Positions 17,163 to 24,665 of a stretch of DNA of 64,000 nucleotides are shown one piece after another. The position numbers were made by a program, and so were the translations under genes. Positions within the stretch are counted from its first letter, which is position 1. Each line of letters starts with the position of its first letter. The stretch comes from Phenylobacterium sp. Root1290 (GTDB lineage: Bacteria; Pseudomonadota; Alphaproteobacteria; Caulobacterales; Caulobacteraceae): NCBI RefSeq assembly GCF_001425305.1, contig NZ_LMEE01000005.1:124001-188000 (forward strand). Direction: 5' to 3'. Under the pieces are notes generated by a model. That model ran no database searches, had not been told where the DNA came from, and was given only the letters and a program-made list of their open reading frames with translations.

Positions 17163-17952
17163 TCCGCTCGGCGATCATCGGGACCAGCCATTCGCCGCGA
17201 TCGAGCAGTCCGGTGTGGGTCGTGCCGGGGAGGACGGCGAGCCGGGCGTCGGGCAGCAGAGCGACGGTCTCTTGCGCATGGTCGATCCGCACGAAGTCGT
17301 TGTCGCCGATGGCGAGCAGGACCGGGGCGGCGATGCGGGCGATGTCGTCCTTGGCCCAGCCATCCCAACTGGAGACCATGGCGTTTATGCGCTCGACGCT
17401 CTGATCGAAGGCGCTGGGATCGGGGGCCGCAGCCTCGAACCCGGCGCGCCAGGCGGCGAAGTCCTCCTCGGTCGGCAACAGCGGGATCAGCGCTTCGGAG
17501 GGAATGTGGGCCGGGTCGCGCTGCAGCTTCACGAGTTCATGCTGCATGCCGTCGAAGGTGTAGGAGGCGCCGAGCGCGGTGAGGCTGGCGGTCTTGCCGG
17601 GGTGGCGGACGGCCACGCCGAACGCGGCCATGGCGCCCAAACTGAACCCGACCAGATGCGCCGCGGGGACCTCAAGATGGTCAAGGACCGCGGCGATGTC
17701 GTCGGCCAGGACGTCCATGCGGACGGGACCGGGGCGATCGCCGGTGTGGCCGTGGCATTGGAGCTCGAGGGCGATCACCGGGGCGAGGGCCGTCAGTTGC
17801 GGCAGCAGGCGGCCAGCGAAGCCGACCTCGATAGTCATCAGGCCGCCGTGCAGCAGCACGAACGGGATTTGGCCTGATCGCAGCGGGCCGCCATGGATCT
17901 CGTAGTAGGTCTCAAGCCCGGCGTTGGACGCATAGCCGCTGGTCGGTTTCAT
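17137..17952 (-). CDS. Alpha/beta hydrolase
   Basis: A 271-residue serine hydrolase: HGGLMTIEVGF forms the oxyanion loop, VGFSLGAMAAFG the nucleophile elbow (G-x-S-x-G), IGDNDFVRIDH the acid, and PGTTHTGLLDRGEW the catalytic histidine. The closest general type is the 3-oxoadipate enol-lactonase/epoxide-hydrolase-like group, but no substrate can be assigned. An upstream in-frame ATG exists at 18012; the ATG at 17952 is preferred because GAGGAG precedes it at a good distance. Confidence 0.85.
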   Translation of the reverse strand: MKPTSGYASNAGLETYYEIHGGPLRSGQIPFVLLHGGLMTIEVGFAGRLLPQLTALAPVIALELQCHGHTGDRPGPVRMDVLADDIAAVLDHLEVPAAHLVGFSLGAMAAFGVAVRHPGKTASLTALGASYTFDGMQHELVKLQRDPAHIPSEALIPLLPTEEDFAAWRAGFEAAAPDPSAFDQSVERINAMVSSWDGWAKDDIARIAAPVLLAIGDNDFVRIDHAQETVALLPDARLAVLPGTTHTGLLDRGEWLVPMIAERIRAPSPAR

Positions 17953-18119
17953 CCCGGATCTCCTCAAGGTCTGCATGGCCCAAGGACGTGCGAGGAGCAG
18001 CCTAGCCGACAATCGCTGTCATCGGTCTGCTGACAAGGAACTGCGGGTTTCACCTCATGGTCGCGGTCGGGACCTGCCGCCACGATCCCCTCGTGATCAG
18101 CGCCATAGGGGATGTCGCG

Positions 18120-19133
18120 ATGAAGCGAGCTGACGGGATGACCATGCGGTTGCTGGGATGCGGCGCCGCGCTCGCCGTGACGGCGCTCTGGGCAGGGCAG
18201 GCCAACGCCTCCGAGGGCGGGGCGAGCGTCTATCTGCTGGGGTCCGGCGGGCCGGGCGCGGCGGTGGTGCCGCCAATCCAGGGCGTCTTCCTACTCGACA
18301 CCCAGTACTACTACAGCGGCGAGGCGAGCGCCGATCGGGAGTTCTTGATCGGCGGGAACGTCGTCGCCGGGCTGGACGCCACGGTCAACGCGAACTTCGC
18401 CACCGTGCTGTGGGTCCCGACGACGGAGCTGGCGGGTGGGACTCTGGTCCTGGGCGCGGTGCTGCCGATCGGGGGGCCGGACATCAATGTCTCCGCGACA
18501 CTGACCGGTCCTGGCGGCCAGCAGATTTCACGCAGCCGCAGCGACTCCGCCCTGGTCGTCGGCGACCCGCTGGTGACGGCGATCTGGGGCTGGACGAGCG
18601 GCGACACCCACATCGCCGCCAGCACGCTGATCAACATCCCGATCGGCAATTACCGCGAGGATAGGTTGGCGAACCTGGCGTTCCATCGCTGGGCTGCGGA
18701 CGTGTCGCTGGCCGGGACCTACCTGAACGAAACGTCCGGATGGGATGTCTCGGGCAAGGCCGGCTTCACGTTCAACGGCGAGAACGAGCACACCAACTAC
18801 GAGACCGGCACCGAATTCCACGCCGAGGCGGCGGTCGAGAAGAAGTTCAACAAGACCTGGTCGGCCGGCGTGCAGGGCTATTACTTCGAGCAAGTCACCG
18901 GAGATTCCGGCGCCGGCGCGCGGTTGGGTTCCTTCAAGGGCCGGGTGGCCGGCCTGGGCGTGAACGGAGCCTACAATTTCATGCTGTTCGGCAAGGCGCC
19001 GGCGACGCTGCGGCTACATGCCATCAAGGAGTTCGAGGCCAAGAACCGCCTCGAGGGCCATTCCATCTTCCTCGATTTCAGCATGCCGCTGTGGGTGAAG
19101 ATGCCGCCGGGCGCCGGCGGGGGCGGACTCTAG
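18120..19133 (+). CDS. SphA/phenol-pathway-type outer-membrane transporter family protein
   Basis: A 337-residue exported protein. A signal peptide (about residues 1-30, ending GQANAS) precedes a mature part beginning EGGASVYLLGSGGPGAAVVPPIQGVF, which is the start typical of the pfam13557 'MetA-pathway of phenol degradation' putative outer-membrane transporters. Alternating amphipathic strands follow to the C terminus. Members sit with aromatic or hydrophobic-compound degradation genes and probably form uptake channels. It overlaps the end of the convergent tetR gene by four bases. Start chosen at the ATG with AGGGGA upstream; a second ATG nine codons later is possible. Confidence 0.8.
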   Translation: MKRADGMTMRLLGCGAALAVTALWAGQANASEGGASVYLLGSGGPGAAVVPPIQGVFLLDTQYYYSGEASADREFLIGGNVVAGLDATVNANFATVLWVPTTELAGGTLVLGAVLPIGGPDINVSATLTGPGGQQISRSRSDSALVVGDPLVTAIWGWTSGDTHIAASTLINIPIGNYREDRLANLAFHRWAADVSLAGTYLNETSGWDVSGKAGFTFNGENEHTNYETGTEFHAEAAVEKKFNKTWSAGVQGYYFEQVTGDSGAGARLGSFKGRVAGLGVNGAYNFMLFGKAPATLRLHAIKEFEAKNRLEGHSIFLDFSMPLWVKMPPGAGGGGL

Positions 19134-19699
19134 GCGCGCCAGGAATCGAGCACCGCCTCGGCGGTGGCGTCGAGTTCGGCCTCGGTCCAACGGCGGCCCT
19201 TGAGCTCGGTCTTCAGCATCGGGCCGACGGGCGCGAAGAACAGGTTGCCCAGCAGGTCGCCTGGCAGGTCCTTGAAGAGCCCGCGCTCGATGCCGGCCCG
19301 GCGCAGCCGGCCGACGGCCGCGGCGATCTGTTCGTGCGCCGCGCCGCCTTCGCGCTTTGAGAGGGCGGATTCGGCGAAGCGCTGGCCGAACAGGAAGGCC
19401 TGGGTGTCGCCGCGATAGGTGTCGTAGAGCTTGCGCCAGACGCGCTTGAGGCGGGCGTCAGGCGCCTCGTCGCCGCTCTCGCCGTCGCTGATGGCCTCGA
19501 AAATGCGCCGCTTGATGCCGCGATAGACCTCGATCAGCAGGTCGTCCTTGGACGGGAAATGCCGGTAGAGCGTGCCTTCGGCGACGCCGGCCTTGGCCGC
19601 GATAGCCGCGGTGGTGGCGGATTCGAGTCCGTCCTGCGCGCCGATTTCGAGGGCCGCGCGCACCAGCTTGTCCTTTGTCGAGGTCGGCGTCGTGAGCAT
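19130..19699 (-). CDS. TetR family transcriptional regulator
   Basis: A 189-residue repressor with the N-terminal helix-turn-helix TTAAIAAKAGVAEGTLYRHFPSKDDLLIEVY and a variable ligand-binding C-terminal domain containing FGQRFAESALSKREGG. It is divergent from the SDR gene; the interval is about 96 bases. A GTGAGC-N4-GCTCAC repeat sits across its own start codon, consistent with self-repression. The same half-sites recur in front of the aldo/keto reductase gene 3 kb away, so that gene may be a second target. Confidence 0.92.
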   Translation of the reverse strand: MLTTPTSTKDKLVRAALEIGAQDGLESATTAAIAAKAGVAEGTLYRHFPSKDDLLIEVYRGIKRRIFEAISDGESGDEAPDARLKRVWRKLYDTYRGDTQAFLFGQRFAESALSKREGGAAHEQIAAAVGRLRRAGIERGLFKDLPGDLLGNLFFAPVGPMLKTELKGRRWTEAELDATAEAVLDSWRA

Positions 19700-19707
19700 G
19701 GGCTCAC
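19692..19707. promoter_or_regulatory. Inverted repeat GTGAGC-N4-GCTCAC over the tetR start
   Basis: A perfect six-base inverted repeat with a four-base spacer includes the tetR ATG (19697-19699). Placement is right for autorepression, and it shares half-sites with 16513-16524. Confidence 0.45.
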
Positions 19708-19795
19708 AAATTGTCGAGGGAGACGTCCTGTCAAGTCTGCTCAAGCGTCGCAGCTTCGGGTTAGAACATCGTCCAACGAACGTTGGGAGCGGGAC

Positions 19796-20566
19796 ATGGA
19801 TCTGGGATTGAAGGGTAAGAAGGCCCTGGTGACGGGCGGATCGCGCGGCATCGGTCGGGCGATCGCCGACCTGCTGGCCGACGAGGGCGCGGACGTCGCG
19901 ATCTGCGCGCGGAACGCGGACCAGGTCGCCGAGGCGGTCAAGGCGCTGGAGGCCAAGGGCGTGAAGGCCTTCGGCAAGGCGGTCGATATCGCCGACGGCC
20001 CGGCGATCCGCGCCTTCATCACTGAAGCCGGCGAGACGCTGGGCGGCATCGACGTCATGGTCTCCAACGCCAGCGCGCTGGTGCAGGGCGCCGGCGAGGA
20101 CGAGTGGCGCGCGATGTTCGAGATCGACATCCTGGGCGCGGTGCGCAGCTTTGAGGCGGCCAGGCCGTTCCTGGAGAAGGCGGCCGAGACGCACGGCGAC
20201 GCGGCGTTCCTGATCACCTCGTCGGTGTCGGCGGCCGAAACCAACAACGCCTCGTCCTATGGGGCGATGAAGGCGGCGCTGATCCACTACGCCAAGGGCC
20301 TGGCCCGTGAGAACGCCGCCAAGCACATCCGCGCCAACGTGGTGTCGCCGGGCACGGTGTTCTTCGAGGGCGGCGTCTGGGGCAACGTGAAGGCGGGCAT
20401 GCCGCAGTTCTTCGACCAGATGATCAAGCGCAACCCGACCGGCCGGATGGCGACCCCCGAGGAAGTGGCGGCCGCGACCGTGTTCCTGGCCAGCCCGCGC
20501 TCGGCCTTCACGACCGGGATCAACATGCTGGTGGACGGCGCGATCTCCTCGCGCGTCAACTATTAG
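19796..20566 (+). CDS. SDR family oxidoreductase
   Basis: A 256-residue classical short-chain dehydrogenase. The cofactor loop is TGGSRGIGRAIA (T-G-x-x-x-G-I-G), the N-A-S-A segment stabilises the central sheet, the catalytic serine is in ITSSVSAAE and the Y-x-x-x-K is SYGAMKAALI. C-terminal GRMATPEEVAAATVFLAS and the closing G-x-x-x-x-x-D-G-A are standard. It probably reduces a ketone or oxidises an alcohol with NAD(P). It lies between a divergent tetR and a run of same-strand genes (hypothetical, dienelactone hydrolase), suggesting a TetR-controlled degradation operon. Confidence 0.92.
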   Translation: MDLGLKGKKALVTGGSRGIGRAIADLLADEGADVAICARNADQVAEAVKALEAKGVKAFGKAVDIADGPAIRAFITEAGETLGGIDVMVSNASALVQGAGEDEWRAMFEIDILGAVRSFEAARPFLEKAAETHGDAAFLITSSVSAAETNNASSYGAMKAALIHYAKGLARENAAKHIRANVVSPGTVFFEGGVWGNVKAGMPQFFDQMIKRNPTGRMATPEEVAAATVFLASPRSAFTTGINMLVDGAISSRVNY

Positions 20567-20576
20567 GGCCAAGTCG

Positions 20577-21143
20577 TTGGAATACGACTATTTTCAGCTG
20601 ACGCTGGGACGCGAGCGCGCGGCGCAGAAGCTGTTGGCCGACCATCTCTATGGGTCGGCCGGCGTGAAAGCCGTGTTCGCGCCGCTGCTGGGCTTTGCGT
20701 CCGACCAGGCGCTGGTGCTGGCGGCGGCGGGGACGCGGGTCTCGTTCACGCCAGGGATCGTGGCCAGCGACCGCTGCCGGCTGTCGCCGACCTTGCGGCC
20801 GGTCGACGACACGCCGCCTGAGCCGGGCGGGATCTACGTCCATAACTGGTTCACGATCGACGGCGACGCAGCCGACGAATTCGTCCGGCTATCGGGCGAG
20901 GCCTGGCCCGACTTCGAAGCGCGGTTCGAGACCAAGATCTTCGGCCTGTTCCTGGCCGAGGAGGACGAGGCGGACCGCGAGTCCGGCGCGCGCCGGCTGC
21001 TGTTGATGACCCGCTATCGGGACCTGGGCGAGTGGCAGGTCTCGCGCGATCCGACCACCGAGGCGATGGCCGTGTTCCTGCGCCGCCGCGAGCTGACGCG
21101 GGTCTCGCTGGCGCGGGCCTGCGTGCTGATGCCCAGGAGCTGA
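20577..21143 (+). CDS. Hypothetical protein, possibly NIPSNAP-like dimeric alpha/beta barrel
   Basis: A 188-residue soluble protein with a TTG start, ten bases after the SDR gene. I do not recognise it securely. Two similar halves each begin with a short strand then a helix: EYDYFQLTLGRER at the start, and WPDFEARFETKIFGLFLAEE with LLLMTRYRDLGEWQVSRDP in the second half. That pattern resembles NIPSNAP/dimeric ferredoxin-like proteins. It ends three bases before the dienelactone hydrolase gene, so the three genes 19796-21881 appear to be one operon. The role may be binding or turning over the same small molecule. Confidence 0.6.
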   Translation: MEYDYFQLTLGRERAAQKLLADHLYGSAGVKAVFAPLLGFASDQALVLAAAGTRVSFTPGIVASDRCRLSPTLRPVDDTPPEPGGIYVHNWFTIDGDAADEFVRLSGEAWPDFEARFETKIFGLFLAEEDEADRESGARRLLLMTRYRDLGEWQVSRDPTTEAMAVFLRRRELTRVSLARACVLMPRS

Positions 21144-21146
21144 GAC

Positions 21147-21881
21147 ATGATCGAGCAGACCATCGATATCTCCACCAAGGACGGGGCCACGACGACCTTC
21201 ATCGTCCATCCCGATCGCGGCGGGCCGCATCCGCTGATCATCTTCTACATGGACGCGCCAGCGATCCGCGAGGAACTGCGCGACATGGCGCGGCGGCTGG
21301 CCAGCGCCGGCTACTACGTGATGCTCCCCAACCTCTACTACAGGGCAGGCGTGCTGGAGTTGGGCCCGTTGTCGCCCGACCCAAGCGATCCTGGCCGGGC
21401 GCGAATGTTCGAGCTGATGAACGGCTTGAGCATCGCCATGGTGATGGAGGACACCGACGCGCTGGTGGAGTTCGCCAAGGGGCAGGCGGCCGCCTCCACC
21501 AAGAAGATCGGTTGCGTGGGCTACTGCATGAGCGGGCAGTTCGCGATCAACGCGGCCGCGCGGCATGCCGACAAGGTCGCGGCGGCGGCTTCGATCTATG
21601 GGACCTTCCTGGTGACGGACAAGTCGGACAGTCCGCACCTGGCCGCCCGCAAGGCCAAGGGAGAGCTCTATTTCGCCTGCGCCGAGATCGACCGCTGGGC
21701 GCCGTTGGAGACCGTCCAGGCGCTGGACCAGTCGCTGGCGGCGGACAAGATCAACGCCGAGGTGGAGCTCTATCCCAAGGTCGAGCATGGCTTTGCGTTC
21801 CCGCAGCGCGCGGCCTACGACAAGACCAGCGCCGAGCGGCACTGGCAGCGGCTGAACGCATTGTTCGCGCGGAACCTCTAG
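21147..21881 (+). CDS. Dienelactone hydrolase family protein
   Basis: A 244-residue alpha/beta hydrolase. The nucleophile position is in VGYCMSGQFAIN (G-x-C-x-x-G, cysteine as in true dienelactone hydrolases), the acid lies in the FACAEIDRW region and the histidine in KVEHGFAFP. The PHPLIIFYMDAPAIREEL stretch is characteristic of the family. Such enzymes open dienelactones in chloroaromatic breakdown, but many members act on other esters. It closes the SDR operon and overlaps the convergent phytanoyl-CoA dioxygenase gene by four bases. Confidence 0.9.
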   Translation: MIEQTIDISTKDGATTTFIVHPDRGGPHPLIIFYMDAPAIREELRDMARRLASAGYYVMLPNLYYRAGVLELGPLSPDPSDPGRARMFELMNGLSIAMVMEDTDALVEFAKGQAAASTKKIGCVGYCMSGQFAINAAARHADKVAAAASIYGTFLVTDKSDSPHLAARKAKGELYFACAEIDRWAPLETVQALDQSLAADKINAEVELYPKVEHGFAFPQRAAYDKTSAERHWQRLNALFARNL

Positions 21882-22690
21882 GGGGCGCGCTCCACCGGCG
21901 CGATCCAGTCGTCGTCCAGGCTCTTCAGCGGATGCGAGCCGGTCACCTGGCCCATGAACGGCGGCCAGATGTTGTAGCCGAGCAGGTCTTGCAGGCGCGG
22001 CGACATCGCCTTCACGCGCTCGCGGGGCACGCCGAGATAGAAGTTCTCCTGCGTGCGGCCCCAAGGCTCGCAGTACTGGTTGGTGAAGGCCAAGCGCGGT
22101 GCGTCCGAGCGGTTGGCGCCGCCCCGATGGACGAGCGTGCCCTGGAAGACGATGGCGCCGCCCGCCGGCATGATCACCGGCTGCAGCATGGACAAGGCCT
22201 GCTGCGGCGACAGGGCGGCGATGTCGGCGTCGCTCCAGAGATGGCTGCCCGGGATGATGTCGGTGGCGCCGTTGGTCGCGGTGAAGGCGTCTATTGCGCC
22301 GATCAGCGAGAGGCTGATGGCGGGGCGCGGGCGCGGCTGGCGATAGAAACCGTCGTCGGTGTGAAGCGCCTGGGCCGCCTCGCCGGGATAGATGCAGATC
22401 GCCTGGCTGGCGGTCAGCAGGTAGCTCGGCTGCAGGAAGCGATCGAGCAGCGCGAGCAGCCTCGGCTCGGCGGTCAGGTCCTCGAACACCTGGCCCCGCG
22501 CGACCAGGGTGTAGACGCGCTCCGTGGCGAAGCCCTCGAAGGCGTTGCGGCCGTGGTGCGAGCCGAGGTGAGGGGCCAGGGCCGCGCGCGCGGCGGTGAG
22601 GGCGTCGGCGTCGGCGAAGTCCTCGATGACCGTGTAGCCGTCTTTGCTCAGACGCCGGACGTGGGCCTCGATGTCGAACGGCTCGGACAT
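21878..22690 (-). CDS. Phytanoyl-CoA dioxygenase family (2-oxoglutarate/Fe(II)) protein
   Basis: A 270-residue oxygenase of the PhyH family. The iron-binding H-x-D is in ALHTDDGFY, the distal histidine in GTLVHRGGANRSD, and the 2-oxoglutarate-binding arginine follows in RSDAPRLAFTNQY. PhyH proteins hydroxylate lipids, acyl-CoAs and other small molecules; the substrate here is unknown. It is followed on the same strand, in transcription order, by nothing within the gene pair and is itself 26 bases downstream of the SnoaL-like gene, so the two are probably one transcript. Confidence 0.88.
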   Translation of the reverse strand: MSEPFDIEAHVRRLSKDGYTVIEDFADADALTAARAALAPHLGSHHGRNAFEGFATERVYTLVARGQVFEDLTAEPRLLALLDRFLQPSYLLTASQAICIYPGEAAQALHTDDGFYRQPRPRPAISLSLIGAIDAFTATNGATDIIPGSHLWSDADIAALSPQQALSMLQPVIMPAGGAIVFQGTLVHRGGANRSDAPRLAFTNQYCEPWGRTQENFYLGVPRERVKAMSPRLQDLLGYNIWPPFMGQVTGSHPLKSLDDDWIAPVERAP

Positions 22691-22716
22691 GGCCGCCTCC
22701 CTTTTGAGGCGAGTTT

Positions 22717-23166
22717 CTACCCGAATGACGGAAGGGCAAGTCCAGGGCGTTCGTTGTCCCAGATCATCGAGACGATGCGCCAGCGACCGTCGGCTTCACA
22801 GAACAGCTGGATGGAGTTGATCCCGCGGCGTTCGGGCGGGGCTTCGCCGGGTTCGGTGCGGGCCTCATAGGCGCTCCAGACCTGAGCCATGTTGCCGAAC
22901 ACGTCGATGCGGCGCGCGATCTCGACCTCATAGAAGTCGTTGGCGGCGAAGAACGGCTCGACGTCGGCCTGGTAGTCGGCCGGGCCCATGATCTTGATGC
23001 AGGGGCGGCGGTCCTCGCCGACCCAGGTGCGCATCTGGCGGGAGTCAGGGTGGAAGATCTCGGCTTGCAGCGCCCAGTCGCGAGGCCCCTTGGGGCCCGA
23101 GATCATGGCGTACATGGCGTCAACGACGGCGCCGATATCGGTCGGATCGAATGGCAGGGTTCTCAT
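22717..23166 (-). CDS. SnoaL-like/NTF2-fold protein
   Basis: A 149-residue protein of nuclear transport factor 2 fold: helices at the start (VVDAMYAMISG), a central pocket and beta-sheet containing FFAANDFYEVEIARRIDVFGNMAQVWSAYEA, and a C-terminal strand set GINSIQLFCEADGRWRIVSMIWD. Members are cyclases, isomerases or ligand-binding domains of diverse use. No recognisable Shine-Dalgarno precedes the ATG: an eight-base-pair hairpin ends only five bases upstream. Downstream is the phytanoyl-CoA dioxygenase gene, with the CYP153 gene upstream on the same strand. Confidence 0.75.
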   Translation of the reverse strand: MRTLPFDPTDIGAVVDAMYAMISGPKGPRDWALQAEIFHPDSRQMRTWVGEDRRPCIKIMGPADYQADVEPFFAANDFYEVEIARRIDVFGNMAQVWSAYEARTEPGEAPPERRGINSIQLFCEADGRWRIVSMIWDNERPGLALPSFG

Positions 23167-23171
23167 ACGAA

Positions 23172-23200
23172 GAGAGCCTAGGCGCGGGGCCCAGGCTCTC
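23172..23200 (-). terminator. Hairpin between the CYP153-like and SnoaL-like genes
   Basis: GAGAGCCT pairs perfectly with AGGCTCTC around a 13-base GC-rich loop. It lies 23 bases after the P450 stop and five before the SnoaL-like start on the minus strand. It can act as a terminator or attenuator of read-through, or reduce access of ribosomes to the downstream start. No U tract is present. Confidence 0.5.
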
Positions 23201-23223
23201 CAATCGGTTCGCGACGAAAGCGG

Positions 23224-24480
23224 TCAGGCGCGCTTCGGAATGACCACCTTCATCGACTCGTAGCCCTTCACGAAGGTCGAGTAGATGCGCTTGGGCTCCT
23301 CGACGAGCTGGATGTCGGGGAAGCGCTTCATGATCTCTTCCCAGATGATCTGGAGCTGGAGTTCGGCCAGTCGGTTGCCGACGCAGCGGTGAATGCCGAA
23401 GCCGAAGGACATGTGATTCCGCGGGCGCTCGCGGTCGATGATGTAGTCGTTCGGACGCTCGATGACTTCGTCGTCGCGGTTACCCGAGACGTACCACATG
23501 ACCACCTTGTCGCCTTCGCGGATCTGCTTGCCCTGGAACTCGAAGTCCTGGGTCGCGCGGCGGCGCATGTGGGCGAGCGGCGTCTGCCAGCGGATGGTCT
23601 CGGAGACCATCGACGGGATCAGCGAGGGGTTTTCGCGCAGCTTCTTGTACTGGTCCGGGTTCTGGTTGAGGGCCAGGATCGAGCCGGAGATGGTGTTGCG
23701 GGTGGTGTCGTTTCCGCCGACGGTCAGCAGCACGACGTTGCCGAAGTACTCGCGGGGCGACATGTCCCGCGTGTCCTTGCCGTGGGCCAGCATGGATATC
23801 AGGTCGCCGGTCGGCTCGGAATTGACCCGCTCGTTCCAGCGTTCGGTGAAGTAGCCGTGGTACTCGAGGAAGATCTGCATCTTCTGCTCGAGAGTGTCGA
23901 TCAGGCCGTGGCCGGGAACGGCGGTCACCACGTCCGACCAGTAGGTCAGCTTGCGGCGATCGGCCTGGTCGATGCCGAACAGGGTGGCGAGGGTCATCGC
24001 CGTCAGTTCCATCGACACCTTGTCGACCCAGTCGAACTCTTCGCCGATCGGCAGGGAGTCGAGGATCGCAGCGGCGCGCTCGCGGATCAGCGGGCCAAGC
24101 ACCAGCAGGTTGCTGGGCGAGACGGCCGGGCTGACGGTCTTGCGCTGGATGTCATGCTTGGGCGGGTCCATGGCGATGAACATCGGCAGCGGACCTTCGT
24201 CGCCGTTCTGGTCGGCGATGGTGATGCCCGGCTCGGACGAGAACACCTGGTGGTTCGTGTCGACGGCCATGATGTCGTTGTACTTGGTGATCGACCAGTA
24301 CGGGCCGTATTCGCTGTCGGCGGTGTAGTGGACCGGCGCTTCCTTGCGCAGGCGCTCGAAGTTCCACCACATCTCATTGGACTGGAAGAGGGCCGGCTGG
24401 GCCGGATTGATCTGGTCGAGCGGGGTCGAATAGGCCAGCGCGCGAGCGTCCTTGCTCAGATCGATGTTTCCGTCGCTCAT
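23224..24480 (-). CDS. Cytochrome P450, CYP153-like
   Basis: A 418-residue soluble P450. The I-helix oxygen-binding motif is GGNDTTRN, the K-helix E-x-x-R is ETIRWQ, and the heme loop is FGFGIHRCVGNRLAE with the ligand cysteine near residue 366. Specific stretches (MFIAMDPPKHDIQRKTV, RWQTPLAHMRRRA, a C-terminal Y-S-x-F-V-K-G-Y-E-S) match the CYP153 alkane omega-hydroxylases, which need a ferredoxin and ferredoxin reductase that are not in this window. The ATG at 24480 has GGAGGAGG upstream; the longer frame to 24618 is less likely. A 20-base palindrome lies 97 bases upstream. Confidence 0.9.
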   Translation of the reverse strand: MSDGNIDLSKDARALAYSTPLDQINPAQPALFQSNEMWWNFERLRKEAPVHYTADSEYGPYWSITKYNDIMAVDTNHQVFSSEPGITIADQNGDEGPLPMFIAMDPPKHDIQRKTVSPAVSPSNLLVLGPLIRERAAAILDSLPIGEEFDWVDKVSMELTAMTLATLFGIDQADRRKLTYWSDVVTAVPGHGLIDTLEQKMQIFLEYHGYFTERWNERVNSEPTGDLISMLAHGKDTRDMSPREYFGNVVLLTVGGNDTTRNTISGSILALNQNPDQYKKLRENPSLIPSMVSETIRWQTPLAHMRRRATQDFEFQGKQIREGDKVVMWYVSGNRDDEVIERPNDYIIDRERPRNHMSFGFGIHRCVGNRLAELQLQIIWEEIMKRFPDIQLVEEPKRIYSTFVKGYESMKVVIPKRA

Positions 24481-24576
24481 CAGTTCCTCCTCCAAGTCCG
24501 ATGCGCCCGAGGTTCTCAAGCCAAAGATGACGCAGGCGTCAAGTTTTAGCGCGAGTTTCCACAGCCGTCTCATCCG

Positions 24577-24596
24577 ATCTGCGTTCGAATGCAGAT
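24577..24596. promoter_or_regulatory. 20-bp near-perfect palindrome in the CYP153/FAD-protein intergenic region
   Basis: ATCTGC-G-TTCGAA-T-GCAGAT reads the same on both strands except for one symmetry-related pair. It sits 97 bases upstream of the P450 start and 70 upstream of the divergent FAD-protein start. Size and symmetry fit a dimeric repressor or activator operator. No regulator gene is adjacent. Confidence 0.55.
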
Positions 24597-24665
24597 TTTC
24601 TGTCGTTTTAAAGTCCACAAAAGTGATAGGAATTAGGTCGGCCTACGCGTTTGGAGTTTGGATCA

